A DNA stretch of 64,000 nucleotides from Puccinellia tenuiflora (lineage: Eukaryota > Streptophyta > Magnoliopsida > Poales > Poaceae): positions 2,515,121 to 2,579,120 of the forward strand of contig QRDG01000140.1 in the NCBI GenBank assembly GCA_012064385.1, given 5' to 3'. The position numbers and the translations under genes are program-made. The first letter of the stretch is position 1. Each line of letters begins with the position of its first letter. This document shows positions 10,340 to 22,170 of the stretch, piece by piece. A model generated the notes under the pieces. The model saw nothing but the letters and a program-made list of their open reading frames with translations. It did not search any database and was not told the DNA's origin.

Positions 10340-11375
10340 ATGGCCCCTACCCGTCGTGGGGAATCAAGCAACCCTGAGCCACCGCCGCCGCCCTCAATGG
10401 CGGAGGTTCTGATGGCCATCGAGAACAACCGCAGGAGCAATGAGCAGCTGCTCGTGCAGCTGGTGCAGCAAGGGGCCAGGAGGAACAACGACTGCACCAC
10501 TCTCACCGAGTTCTTGCGGTCTCAACCTCCCACTTTCTCTGAAACTAAGGAGCCGCTTGATGCGGATGATTGGCTCCGGGCTCTCGAGCGCAAGTTTTCT
10601 GCTCTTCATGTTCCGGTGGCGGAGCAAGTCAACTTCGCCACCTACTTGCTGAATGGAGCCGCCGTCTCCTGGTGGGAGAGCCATGTGTTGATGTTTGACG
10701 CCGGCCATGCCTTCACATGGGCGGAGTTCCGCACCGCCTTCCGTGCGGCGTGCATCCCCAAGCCCATCATGGACCTCAAGAGGAGGGAGTTCCTGGATCT
10801 AACCCAGGGACGCATGGACATCCAGTCCTACGGACGGGAGTTCAACCACCTCTCCCGTTACGCCCCTCGGGACGTGACGAATGACGAGGACAAGCAATAC
10901 CTCTTCCGCAAGGGGCTCGCCCCTCGCCTCCGATACGAGCTCCTACCATTCAAGTTCCCGTCCTACCAGGAGCTCTACAATCAGGCTCTCACTATGGAGC
11001 AGGGTAGGAGGGAGCTGGAGGCTTCCAAGAGGCCAGTTTCCACCGACACCCAGAGCTCCTCTTCTTCTGAGGGCAAGAAGCGCTGGGTCTTTGTGCCCTT
11101 CAGCGCCGTGCCTCGTGCACCCTTCGCACCAAGGCCTTCAGGGTTCAGGCCACCTCCGCCTCGCCCAGCTACCTCGGCCTTGGGTGCGGCTGGAAGTGGT
11201 TTCCTCCCTCAGCTGCCTACTGCACCGTCAGGGCTCACCTGTTACAGCTGTGGCCAGCCGGGGCACTACTCCAGGGAGTGTCCCCAGAAGGCACCGGCTA
11301 CCGCAACACCAGCACCCGCTCCCTCTACCCCAGCCGCCAAGGCCATGACCGTCAGCCGTGGCCGCCTAAACCACT
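10340..11375 (+). pseudogene. Element A gag with zinc knuckle
   Basis: The start ATG at 10340 (MAPTRRGE) matches the start of the gag in element C. An earlier in-frame ATG at 10220 lies in the leader. The protein has a variable Pro-rich N-terminus, the gag core (LDADDWLRALERKF, AAVSWWES, RREFLDLTQGRM, FRKGLAPRLRYEL), a Ser/Pro linker and an intact CCHC knuckle, CYSCGQPGHYSREC (codons about 11251-11285), for RNA packaging. After about 11375 the gag frame runs into unrelated residues and stops at 11491, while protease continues in another frame. One shift lies near 11368-11380. I read it as a mutation, since element B has a single gag-pol frame. Confidence 0.85.
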
Positions 11376-12340
11376 CTCGGCTGAAGGAGTCGAAGAGGAT
11401 CCCGGAGTTCTCATGGGTATGCTTCGAATCAATGATTACCCTGCTTCCGTCTTATTTGATTCTGGAGCATCGCATTCATTCATATCCATAGCCTATGCCC
11501 ACAACCATCAAATACCGTTTGTGAACATGGACTCCCCACTAGTGGTTAAAACACCAGGCTCTAGTTGGCACACTCACTGGATGTCTCCGGAGGTTCAGAT
11601 TTCTATAGCGACAATCCTTTTCCTATTCTCGTTGATAGCCCTGAAGTCAGAGGGGCTAGATGTCATTCTGGGCATGGATTGGCTAGTCAAATATCAGGCC
11701 GACCTAAATTGTGCTGCCAAGACTGTCACAGTAAACCACCCAACATACGGGCTAGTGCGTTACTGGTCCCCTACTTCCGCAACTCCGTCCACTGCCACTC
11801 CCCTCTCTCCGGAGATCAGTCTTATTTTCCTGGAGGGTATCACCCCACCTGAGCATGAGGTAAAAGTGGTGTGTGATTTCCCCGATGTCTTTCCTGAAGA
11901 ATTGCCTGGAATGCCATCTAATCGAAGTGTGGAATTTGTCATTGAATTGGTTCCGATATCCGCCCCAACTTCCAGGAGGCTTTACCTTATGCCAACTGAA
12001 GAGCTAACGGAGTTGAAGAAGCAACTCGATGAGCTGCTGGAAAAAGAATACATCCGTCCGAGTAGCTCACCTTGGGGCTGCCCGGTCATCTTTGTCAAGA
12101 AAAAGGATACCAATGTTCCTCGGCTGGTTGTTGATTACCGCCCTTTGAATGCGGTGACCATCAAGAACAAGTATCCTATTCCTCGAATAACTGACCTATT
12201 CGATCAGCTAACTGGTGCAACGGTATTCTCCAAGATGGATCTGAGGTCAGGATACCATCAGATCAAAATCAGAAAGGAGGATATTCCGAAGACGGCTTTC
12301 ACTACTCGATATGGCTTATATGAGTATACCCCGGCAGAAA
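11375..12340 (+). pseudogene. Element A protease and N-terminal half of reverse transcriptase
   Basis: The pol frame carries a retropepsin domain with LFDSGASHSFIS (about 11455-11490; DSGA replaces the commoner DTGA) and the ILGMDWL end motif. The RT linker (FPDVFPEELPGMP) and fingers/palm follow (SSPWGCPVIFVKKKD, LVVDYRPLN, FSKMDLRSGYHQIKI with the first catalytic Asp). It stops being homologous after GLYEYT at about 12333, before the (Y/F)xDD motif. The second and third catalytic aspartates, RNase H and most of integrase are therefore absent. The junction enters sequence from the integrase end in a different frame and stops at 12351. Confidence 0.87.
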
Positions 12341-12805
12341 GGCTACTATGACAAGCACCATCAAGAGGTTCACTATGAAATTGGTGATAAAGCTTATCTT
12401 CGAGTCTCTCCTCTCCGAGGCGTTCGTCGCTTCGGGATCAAGGGCAAATTGGCACCTCGCTATGTTGGCACGTTCACCATCCTAGCCAAGCGAGGAGATC
12501 TATCCTATCAACTTGAGTTGCCCTCCAACTTCCCGGATGTCCATGATGTTTTCCACGTCTCCCAACTCCGTCGTTGCTTCAAGGATCCAATCCATGGGGT
12601 TGATCGTGAGGTGTTGGACATTCAAGAGGATTTGACATATCGTGAGCATCCTATCCGCATCTTGGATGAAGCGGAGAGGAAAACCCGCAACAAGACTATC
12701 AAGTTCCTAAAAGTTCAATGGTCCAACCATTCTGAGGAAGAAGCCACTTGGGAGCGAGAAACTAGTCTTCGTCAGGAATACCCCAACTTCTTCACTCAAG
12801 CCTAG
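12335..12805 (+). pseudogene. Element A integrase C-terminus and chromodomain
   Basis: Downstream of the deletion a single frame runs GYYDKHHQEVHYEIGD, KAYLRVSPLRGVRRFG and the GPY/F-like FTILAKRGDLSYQLELP, then a linker. It ends in a chromodomain with IKFLKVQWSNHSEEEATWE and a terminal FFTQA. Chromodomains in this position bind modified histone H3 and steer integration into heterochromatin in known chromoviruses. No stop interrupts this piece, but it is out of frame with the preceding RT and has no start of its own. Confidence 0.88.
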
Positions 12806-12825
12806 AAACTCAGGACGAGATTCCT

Positions 12826-12840
12826 GTAAGGGGGTAGAAT
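12826..12840 (+). other. Polypurine tract of element A
   Basis: TAAGGGGGTAGAAT lies immediately before the 3' LTR start TGTAACAG. Its position and purine content match the plus-strand primer. Equivalent tracts flank the 3' LTRs of B and C. Confidence 0.85.
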
Positions 12841-15800
12841 TGTAACAGCCCCAACTTGGTAATGAAAAATACGAAGAATTTTTCCACTTTTTGCATCCTT
12901 GTTTGCATCATGGCATGCATATGAAACTTGTAAATTCTAGACCACCAACATTGCAAGCCATTGAAATGGGGAGGCAAACTTCCCAAGCAATCCAAACCAA
13001 ATCCAAGTGCCCAACATGTCAACAACTAAAGGAACTTCCAAATGGTTTAGAAAGTTCCAATTTTACTTTTTGAAACCAATTCTCAATTTCCAAATTTTGT
13101 CAATTAAGAAGTAAATATGAGAATTCAAATTGGCTTAATTAAATTTATATTTTTGGAAACCAAGTTAAACTTTCCAGAAATTCAAACTAAAATCATGGAG
13201 AGTTTCATTTCCATCCTAGGAGTCTCCATGAATATTTTCAATATTTTTGGAAATACTTAAGTGCTCCAAATAAAGGTATTTTGCAATTTATCAAAAATGA
13301 CCATATTGCAACAATACAAATATTGTGAATCTAAACATTTTAGTTGAAGCCCAAACTTTTTGTGGAGGTTCTAAAGGTTAAATCTAACCTATGTGAATTT
13401 TTCTGGAATTTATAAAAATGTCGTGATGCCCATTTAATTCCACTAAACTGCTTATGGACCAGTTTGTAATTACAAAAAATGGGAAAGGGGGGGGTTTGCG
13501 AATTTTCTTCTTCTTCTCCACAGTGGCGACTATGGCCACTGGGGCCATGCCGCCACCTCCCCCGCGCCCATGCCGCCGCCCCACTCCCTCCTGGCTATGG
13601 TGGTCCACCCCACGAGTTTCCCCACCTGCCCCGCACTCCATTCCCTCCCCTTTTTCTCTCCCTCGCCTCGTTTCCTTGCCCTCCCGAGCCTCCGCCGTAG
13701 CCGCCGTGCTAGCCGAGCTTGCCGCCGTCGATTGGGACCGCCCCGTGCATATCGCCGCGCACCAGCTCCTCTGCCGCGTCTTCCTCTATCTCCTCCACCG
13801 AAGCCCGTTAGCTGGGGGCTCGGGATTGAGAGAATCGTCCTCGTCCGTGCGCGGTCCCTCCGCCACTCACCTCTCTCGGTCCGGGGTTGGTACCCGGCCT
13901 GCGCGCCCGGCGTCGGGTTGGTACCCGGCCTGCGCGCCCGGCCTGGGCCGGCCAGAGGCCGGCCACTTCGGCCACTGCCCCGGCCTGGGGGCCCAGCCTG
14001 GGCCGGCCAAAGGCCGGACCTCTCGGGCTGGTGCCCGGCCTCTTTCCCGGCCTGGCCGGCTTGAGGCCGGCCTGTCTGGCAGTCTGTTTTCCTTTTGGTT
14101 TTTATAAACCAATTTGAATAGTTCATATCTATTCAAATAATTATCCAAATGTGACAAATCAAATATCAAATTGATCACTAAAACAAACTCTACAATATGA
14201 AATCATTATAACATTATTTTTGAAATTATAGTCTTGCTGTTAGTTAAGAATTCCTAAAATGAGCTAAATAATACCAAATTAGGAAAAATTCATAACTTAT
14301 TAAATATTGATCCAAAAATCATGAATAAGATATCAATGTGATCCACATGTCAAATGCTATCAAACCATGTACTCATCACATCATGATCACCAATTCTTAT
14401 TTGCTGTTATTCATAAATTGATTAAATGAATTTAATTCAATTATGTATTTAAATTGCTATTTATTCATTGGTGCTCCAAAAATTACAAATGAGGTACCAA
14501 AATGATCGGAAGAACAAACCCTCTCCAATCATATCATGATCATGCATATTTGAGCAAATTCTAAATAATGTGATCATTTATCAACATTTGGACATTAAGT
14601 TAAATATGGGGTGTTTTCCAAATAATTGTCCTAATGATTTGGAACTCCATTTAATTTGTTAGATAAATTAAAATGTTGATATCTTTGCATCAAATTGACA
14701 TGTCATCATGTGATTGAGCATTGCACCTTGTGTTCTTGTGATTTATTTGTTCTTTGTATTTCTTTTGGGTATCGATAGATTCCGGAGTCGAGGTTAACGC
14801 TACTTACCCCGACGAGCAGTACTACACGCCCCGGCAGCAAGGCAAGAGATAACCTAACCTTCTTGGCATCTAGCATCCAATTGTTTTAAAAACTTATTTT
14901 ATCCACCATAATATTGCATGCGATTCCAATGTCTCTTTTGATCAAGATGTAGAGTATCCTATGAATGCATGTTATCCCCTGAACCATCACATGCTTCCCC
15001 TCCTATAAACCCTAGGTTGATGTGTTGGCCGGAGACAAAGATATACTTGTTGTTATATATGCTTAGCTATGCTTAGCCATGCTTAGTCAAATGATATATT
15101 TTTGTCCGGTGATTTAATTCCATTATTATGAATGGTGGTGGAATGTTCGGATATGATGGTTACTTGTGGTGGATAATTAATTTGCTAAAAGGCTTGGATG
15201 AGTTGCCATCGGGGATGGTGTTTTGCCTCATTCTTGACGCCTAGGATGAAAGTGCTTTTAGCTAGAACCAAGAACCGAGCGTGCTGCCATTGGTGGGAGT
15301 ATGGGCTCCTTACTGACCGAATAATTTGTGAGGGGCTTGTCAAGGGTCCTCTAGTTTGCTATTTCCATTTGCGCGTGAGTGGTGTGGGTGGAAAAGAAAC
15401 GAAGAGGACGGTGGTGTTTAGGATGTGGCCGCGGGGCAGGGCGTTGGAGGCGCTGAACCTGTCCTTCCGCACACTGATGGTCCTTGAGTAAGCCTCATGC
15501 ATTGTAAAGGTCTAACCGCGCCCACTCGCCGGCCTTCCCCGGAAGAGGGCCAATTAGGTGAGCCGGACGGTACCAATGGGTAAACTAGTACACCCCTGCA
15601 GGGTTTAATCTTTTCGAAAAGCCGTGTCCACGGTTATGGACGAACTCTTGGGAAAGGCGGATTAGCTCATAGAGAAGCTTAAGCTTAATTGATATGGCAG
15701 CTAAAGGTTGCATAACCAACATATGTTTAAAGGTTCTTTTCCTCGAGGGTGATTCGAGGGGGTGCCTTTGGTGGAGATGAGAGTTGGTTTTGGCTATAAG

Positions 15801-16505
15801 TTGGTTCGACGAGAACCGAAGATGAAAGTTACTCTCTTACCTCTTTTTGGAAAACATTCTGAGTAGACGATGCCATGGGTCTTTATGTCTTTTGAAAAGG
15901 AAATCTAGCTTTATGCAAAAATAAATACATATACAGCTTTAGAGCCTCCGTCGGCATCGGGCCTATATCGCCCTACTAAACTTGCGAGTACGTCGTACTC
16001 AGTCTCTCTTTGCTGCCTTTATATTTGTATTTCAGAGGAGGACGACACCGAGCTGCTAGGTGGGTTCTTCGTGGACGTCGACTAGTAGTCCGGGGTTCCC
16101 AGGTGGCAGCTTGGGACCGTGGAACAAGCTGGCTGGGATTGTTTTATCTGTAGGCCTCTTAGGCCATATATTTGGAACCACTTCGCTTCCGCTTGATGTA
16201 TTGTGGGTCGATAAACCCTTTTTGTGTGTAATATTTGTATTCTTCTCTTATATGAGTTGCTATATGCTTTTGGTGTCGTAAAGTCTGCAATGTGCTAGTT
16301 GTTCCACAAGTCTCGGTCTCTTAACTATGCGTGATAGCGATGTCTGAGCTTATGGCATGATCGGGGTATTGTGTGCCGATGATCCATTCCGAGCACACCT
16401 GCCAAAGGGTTTGGCCTAGAATTGGTAAACCCAGTAACCCTCGATTGTGTAGCATGACCGGTTGCACAACGCTTCACTGTATAGTTCTGGGGTCGGGGCC
16501 TTACA
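12841..16505 (+). repeat. 3' LTR of element A (3665 bp)
   Basis: It starts TGTAACAGCCCC and ends GGGCCTTACA at 16505. It gives the pre-insertion sequence at the CACTA site in the 5' LTR (13339). The exon-like block recurs at 14779-14841 with the same 63-bp length. Immediately outside, ATTGA (16506-16510) would be the target duplication, but the partner is off the window. Confidence 0.92.
14779..14841 (+). other. Conserved exon-like block in the A 3' LTR
   Basis: A second copy of the 63-bp block, with the same GATAG left edge and AAG/GCAAGAG right edge as 8196-8258 and a few substitutions. Confidence 0.45.
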
Positions 16506-17958
16506 ATTGACCAACTCCTTCAGATACCCTTCTGCCACTTCTTCTAGCGTGCTTGCACCCTTCTCCACGATGAACCCCTCTGCCATCCATAACCGTACAA
16601 GCTTTTTCCTGTGGAAAAGATAGTCCTCTGGAAACAGGCTGCAGTACAAGAAACAACTTTTCAAGTATGTTGGTAGGTAGATGAAACTCAGATGCAGAAC
16701 ATTCCTTATGTGGTCGAGCCTCGAATTATTAGTTATCTCCCAACTCAATTGGTCATTTATTCTTCTCCATTCTTCCATAGTTTTCTCATGTACATGCAAG
16801 AGGCTACCAACTAACACGATTGAGAGAGGCAAGCCTTTGCACTTTCCAATTATTTCCTTGGACAAAGGATGAAGATCTGTGGGACATTCATGACTTGTCT
16901 CTCTTGAAAATGATTTCTTACAAAAGAGATCCCATGCCTTGTCTTCTGGTAAAGATTCCAATGTCAAGGTATGTCCTTGAGAAGCAAGTGCGGCTACATC
17001 ACCTTCTCGTGTTGTGATTAACACTCTACTTCCCTTGTCATTACAAACAAGTGCCCTAGACAAGTTATCAAAGGCTTGTGGAGTCCAAACAACATCCAGT
17101 ACGATCAAATACGTTTGTTGCTCCAGAAATCTCTTAAGTGTATCTTCAAGATATGTGATGTCCATCGTGGCGATGTTAGATGGAACGCTAGCTTTACCTT
17201 TGAAGAGTTCCTTGATTATATTCCTCAGGACATCTTCTATAGAATATGTTTGAGAGATGGAGACCCATGCGTGGCACTGAAATTTCTCTCTCACCTTCCT
17301 GTAGACATTTGCCGCTAAAACTGTTTTGCCAAGCCCTCCCATTCCATGTAAAGCTATCACAGAGCATTCCCCATCTTGACCTCCCAACCACTGCTCAAGT
17401 ATTTCTCTGTTTTTGTCCACCCCAACTAGATCTTCTTCATCAAGGGAACGTGAAATGTTTGCTAGATCGTGGGACCTCTTGACAAAGTAATTTGAGTTGC
17501 TAGTATCTCGGTTGCTTATCATAGGAACCCAACGGTTTTTATCTCCGATAGGTGTGTCAGATCTTTCTCTAGTTCCTTCACCTTGGAAGCTATCTGGTTC
17601 AAAGAAAGCAGTGATCTTGGTTTTCTGAACATTTTCTTGAGGTAAAAGCAGCACCCTATATCATGTTCCTGACCAACTAGATACAAGTACTCATCCACCA
17701 TATCCTCCGTCACATGTGCTACCTTCCGCACCTCACCCAACCAGCCCTCGTACACCTGATTGTTGTGGTTTCGAATGTCCATTTGGCAGAGAAAATAATG
17801 GATTAGACGAAGCTCCCTGACAACACGACCCATGCTGCCTTGCAGCTCTCCCAGTTGTGCCACAAACTTGGAAAACAGAGCACTGGTCTCCTGTGCTACT
17901 CCATTGGCCAAAGCAACCCCAATCTTATTAATGACTATAAGAAGGACGGTTCAGCCAT
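16506..17958 (-). pseudogene. CC-NB-ARC (NLR) disease-resistance gene, 5' part only, frameshifted and cut by element A
   Basis: NLRs are intracellular immune receptors; this one has the plant coiled-coil (Rx N-type) class layout. The coiled coil includes the EDVID-type sequence TEDMVDEYLYL. The NB-ARC has the P-loop GMGGLGKT (about 17322-17345), a kinase-2 box VLDVVW (about 17084-17100), RNBS-B SRVLITTRE, GLPL as CKGLPLSIV and RNBS-D CFLYCSLFPEDY (about 16618-16652). The kinase-2 box has Val at 17090-17092 where the family has the second Asp. The likely start ATG is at 17958, because the usual MAEP leader precedes the body. A one-base loss within the next 15 bases shifts the frame, and a second one-base loss in an A run near 17535 separates coiled coil from NB-ARC. 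The sequence stops at element A, just after KELVN, so the MHD motif and LRRs are displaced off the window. This is a clear pseudogene whose specificity is unknown. Confidence 0.92.
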
Positions 17959-18470
17959 TTTTCTCTCAAGAGTTGCTAATGCCTCACTGCTAGTTGGTGG
18001 CCTAGTTGCATATTTTCCTCAATATCTCCGGGATGACCATCTGCACAATGAATCAAGCGACACATTAGTTAAACTATTCATACAATGTGCTAGTAGCCAT
18101 CTGCACTTGCCAAAAACTTCCTAAACACTGAAAATTTGAATAAGCATGACCTTTGAAAGTAATCCTCAATCTTCCCTGAATAATTGCTCAATCTCGTTCA
18201 CTTTGTGCTGCCAGAATTCAGATTACAACTTCTGCATTGAAAGGAGACAGTTAATTTGGGGGCAAGCTAAGATAGCAAGAATATATACCAGGAATAAAAC
18301 CTGACATACATGTGATGTAATTTGCCAGTATACGATCTTGGAGCCGTGGTGAGGTGCGCTTCTGAATCTGAAACCATCAGAATAGTCCCATATTTTGTGG
18401 AGTTGGAAACACTAGCCTTTTTGCTGCTAAATGAAGCCGTCAACAAGTAAGGAACACACCGCAGAATATT
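17959..18470 (-). other. Upstream flank of the NLR (possible 5' UTR and intron)
   Basis: Single-copy-looking sequence with no convincing reading frame. On the minus strand TTTCAATGCAG near 18236 resembles a splice acceptor, so a 5' UTR intron is possible. I see no clear TATA box. The boundary with element E remnants near 18470 is not sharp. Confidence 0.4.
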
Positions 18471-18476
18471 AAACAA

Positions 18477-18992
18477 TTAACTTTTACGTCTAACTCTTTT
18501 CCTATGCATTGGCATTTTATATATGAATAAATAACAACAAATTTGAGGTAACCAATGCATATCATAATCAATAGCTTGCATTTTAAATAACATAGAAACA
18601 TAAAGGGGATTCTTATTTCTTCCTCTCTCATAATAATTGCAAGCATTAAAGTTAAACATAACCACATAGTTTTGAATAGAATCACCACATAAAGACTTAT
18701 CATCTAATGAGCATAATGGATCATCAAACTCAATCAAATCACTTTCATCCTCACTAGTAGGTGGACTAAAAACATCATATTCATCATTGTAATCATCATA
18801 AATGGGAGACATAGTATCGTTAAAATAAATTTTCACTTCCAAACTTGGGGGACTAAAACTATCATATTCATCAGAACAAACTTCCCCAAGCTTAAGGTTT
18901 TCCTTAGCATTAGCAATAAAGGTGTTCAAAGAATTAGTACTACCACAAACATGATTGTTATGCAAATAAAATTTAATTTTCTCCTCAAACAC
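18477..18992 (-). pseudogene. Remnant internal ORF of element E
   Basis: A 171-codon frame begins about 140 bp after the primer site once element D is removed. It is acidic, with repeated Tyr/Asp/Glu motifs (SDEYDSFSPP, YNDEYDVFSPP), and ends in a short segment with NYYERGRNKNPLYV and a basic tail. From memory, frames of this kind occur downstream of the primer site in grass Gypsy elements with tRNA-Asp primers. No enzymatic motif is visible and its role is unknown. The host-gene alternative is unlikely given its position. Confidence 0.6.
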
Positions 18993-19087
18993 TTCATGTC
19001 CTAACTCAAGATAGATATTATATAGTTATATAATTGTTTGGTTGTTTTCTATTTTATAATTTTTTTGTGTTTTGAAATATAGGTTAG

Positions 19088-20277
19088 TGTCGTCGTGGTG
19101 AACAACAGATGCCTAGGGGTAGGCTTAAGTTTGGGGGCCGATTGGACGCTAGAGGATTCGGGGAGGGATTGTGCAATAGATATCACACGAACATACACAC
19201 GATTTACCCAGGTTCGGGGCCCTCGTGAGGAGGTAAAACCCCTACTCCTGCTTGTCTGACTATATTTGTGCATCGATCCATATTACAAGAGTGATCCTTG
19301 AGCTGTATCTCTATTCTGAGCTAAACAGCACAAAACTCCTACGGGGAGAGGAGCTAGCAGAGAATGCTGGGGAGAAAATGAGCTAAGGAGGCTGCCTGCG
19401 CCATGTCCCTCGTCTCCTCCCCCTGGTGCTCTTTAAATAGAGAGAGCCCAGGGGACAACCAGGGGACAAGGGGGCAAGAAGCAATATTCACCGATGTGAT
19501 TACTGGGGTCTAATCAGACTATCTCCCAATAGTGCAAACCATGTCTACAGTGGTCCTTGTCTTCTGGTCCGTGTCTGCAGCATCTCCTCGTCAACGATCT
19601 TATCCTCTGGTAGGTGGTAGCTGATACTGGCACTAGTAGTTGTCTCGGCAGGAATGATCATGAGACCTTGGCCTGTGTCGGGTCTGAATCTTTCAGTCGA
19701 GCGAGCTGAGCAATCGAGGTGCAGGGAACCATGCGGATCGTCACAGCGATCCGGACTCTGGGGAAGAGTAGGCGATGATTCGGTCGATCGTCACAGCGAT
19801 CCGGGCGCTGGGAATCACGACCCAACCGAATCTGGGCGCAACACGCCGGCCCACCCGAGTCATGAGATCCGGCCCAGCCGGGTCGGGGACACTCGGGCCA
19901 CCCGAGTCACGAGATCCGGCCCAGCCGGGTCGGGGACACTCGGCTCACCCGAGTGCAGAGCCGGCCCACCCGGGTCAGTGTAACCCGGTAGAGGGCATTC
20001 TAGGCCCAGCCGGGTCAGGAAACGTTCGGCCCATCCGAGTCCGAGGTAACTCGGCCCAGCCGAGTAGAACTATATGAAGCTAGGGAGCCACAGCCCATCC
20101 GAGGTAGCTGGATGATCCGGTCCAGTGAAGAATAAATCCGGATTGCATGGCTTAACTCGGCCCAGACTACCTCCTTGACCTTTTTCTTTATTCTTTACAT
20201 ATTTAATTCTCTTCTTATCTTCTTTTATTTACTCGACCACCCCACAACTTTGGGATACCGGGGTAACATCCCCGACA
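19088..20277 (-). repeat. 3' LTR of element D (1190 bp)
   Basis: It begins TGTCGTCGTGG and ends ACATCCCCGACA. It carries a cluster of short imperfect repeats at about 19845-20060, alternating GGCCCACCCGAGTC and GGCCCAGCCGGGTC. It has a TATA-like CTATTTAAAG on the minus strand. It differs from the other LTR by a roughly 8-bp indel near 19460 and about five substitutions by eye. Confidence 0.93.
19431..19440 (-). promoter_or_regulatory. TATA-like box in the D 3' LTR
   Basis: The minus strand reads CTATTTAAAG upstream of a GC-rich stretch. The matching copy in the 5' LTR at 22514-22523 is the one that would drive genomic RNA. Confidence 0.5.
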
Positions 20278-22170
20278 TTAGTCCCCGAGGCTGCGGGGGA
20301 CTCGCAGAGTCGCGCGCAGACTTACAAAAACAAATATCCAACACCAAAATATCCATAAAAGAATTATCTTGCCAGCACGGGCATCATCATAAGTATGTCG
20401 TTTAGCCATGCCCTCTAGATTAAACGCGCCATCCGGTTGACCGAGCTCACCCGAATCAACAACAAGATGGACAGTTTGCACTGGAAACGCGTCGCATGCA
20501 CGGGCATGGCCACACATAGATGTTTCTGCCGACGTTGGGCGATTTGACACTCTGCCTGAGCATATTTCATATGTCGGATATCAACAGCTTTTTGCTGGAT
20601 TGTTATTGTGCCTGCATGGGCATATTTTATATGTCGGTTTACCGACATCCGATGTCTCCAGCATTAGCTGGTTCGACATTTTGGCCTCTTGGGCATATTC
20701 CTTATGCCGGTTTCTACCACTTTGGGCTTTTTACCGTATAGATATGTCGGCAGCATGAGCTGGACCGACATACAGCCTGCTTGGGCATTATTTTATACCA
20801 GTTTCTAGCCTTTTTGGGCATTACCGAAATTGTATGTCGGCAGCATGAGCGGGACCGACATACAGCCATCCTCGGCTGATTCTGACATTCTGCCTTGATA
20901 GGCATTCGTCGGATAACGAATTGAGATTTATCCTCAACGCGTTACACTCGGTGAGTTTAGATATTTTTTTACTTGACACATCGAGATATTGATGCTATGA
21001 TATTCTGATAAACTTGGTTAACTGAAGAATCATGATAGTCGGTAAAAGCTGATAAAGATAACAATTGTGTGATGCTTGATGATATGAGATAAATGCCGTG
21101 ATATTTTGGCGAACCGAAATAAACGGCGATCCGAGATTTTGGAAGATGCCCTGATATTTTGGCGAACTGACATAAACAGTGATCTGGAGGTATTGCGCTG
21201 TCGATACTCTGATTTGCCGACATAGAATATGTCGGGATGACATGCCATTTATAACTCGGCAAGCCGATATTAAAGATCACACATGATTTGCTTCTGACGA
21301 CATAATGAATCCAAGATGAATCAGAGTCGACCATGTCTCGGTAATGGACACTCCATTGATAAAACCGATTCCACCTTTCAGTGTTAGCTCAAGCATATAT
21401 ATATGTGAAGAATATTTGACTGAAACAGTAATTCCACTAACCGAGGTAAACCAGTTCTAGTACATGACGGAAATTAAATCTAACAGCAGATTCTAAGCAC
21501 CAAGAACTAGACTCGGTTTCAACCGAGTCCCCGAGTAACTTTTAACATTTTAAGAAAAAGACATGCTCCGGAGTGAACGGGGCAGTCCCCGGGTCGAAAA
21601 GCCTGATCCCGGGGAAAATAAAATAAGCACCGGGCAGCTGCCGAGTTACTTTCTATCATATTTTAGGGATACTACCAACCGACTGGACAGGCCAGTCCCC
21701 GGGTCGAAGTAACTCGGTCCTGGGGAAAACGGCTAAGCAAGATAGAAAAGGGGGCAGTCCCCGAGTAGCTTTCGGAATCAACTAACCAGGATTTGCTGAT
21801 GATGCTTGCTGCTGTAGGCTGCGCCTGCCGCTGCTTACAGCAGCAAGCTCGAGCTCGGGGAAGAATGGTGATGTCGAGTCCCCGAGTTGCTGAAGAGATC
21901 CCATCCAAGTTGATGATGCCCGGGAGGCTTACGAGTGCAGCGGCGGTGTTGACGTAGAACCGCCTGGCAAGCCAGGAGCACGGCCAGCCGACCGTGTCAC
22001 CCCGGAGATTTGTTGACGACGTTGGCGCCGGTGAAGAAGAACTTGATGAAGCGGCCCGGCGAGCGGAAACACCGCGACGCCACGCGAGGTGCTCGCCGGA
22101 GTCGATGAAGAAGGTCCCGTCCGAAATTAGCCCAGCTAGCGCCACTACCAGCCCCACGGTGGGCGCCAAC
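20278..22170 (-). other. Internal region of element D: short repeats and a possible gag-leader relic
   Basis: Between about 20540 and 21240 the motif ATGTCGG, its complement CCGACAT and the word TGGGCAT recur many times. One approximately 26-bp phrase around GCATGAGCTGGACCGACAT is present twice (near 20755 and 20840). Next to the primer site (about 21770-22150, minus) GC-rich sequence resembles the start of the H gag region in composition. However, no long frame survives and no pol domain is visible. This is typical of LARD-type derivatives. Confidence 0.7.
22151..22168 (-). other. Primer binding site of element D
   Basis: Two bases inside the 5' LTR the minus strand reads TGGCGCCCACCGTGGGGC, identical to the element H site. 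Confidence 0.75.

Larger units (their letters stand above)
6592..16505 (+). mobile_element. Element A: Tekay-lineage chromovirus (Gypsy) with LTRs of about 3.7 kb, internally deleted
   Basis: A 5' LTR truncated at the left by CACTA element I (6592-9940), primer site TGGTATCAGAGC at 9944, gag, protease, part of RT, the end of integrase with a chromodomain, a polypurine tract and a complete 3' LTR (12841-16505). A C-terminal chromodomain and a tRNA-iMet-type primer site place it among chromoviruses, and the very long LTR and gag sequence suggest Tekay. About 1.9 kb of pol, from mid-RT to late integrase, is missing compared with element C, so it is non-autonomous. Its outer 3' edge falls inside the NLR coding sequence. 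Confidence 0.93.

Noticed and set aside
20969..21334. Overlapping minus-strand frames in the D interior
   Set aside because: Several short overlapping frames run over the CCGACAT repeats and share no retrotransposon motif, consistent with chance.
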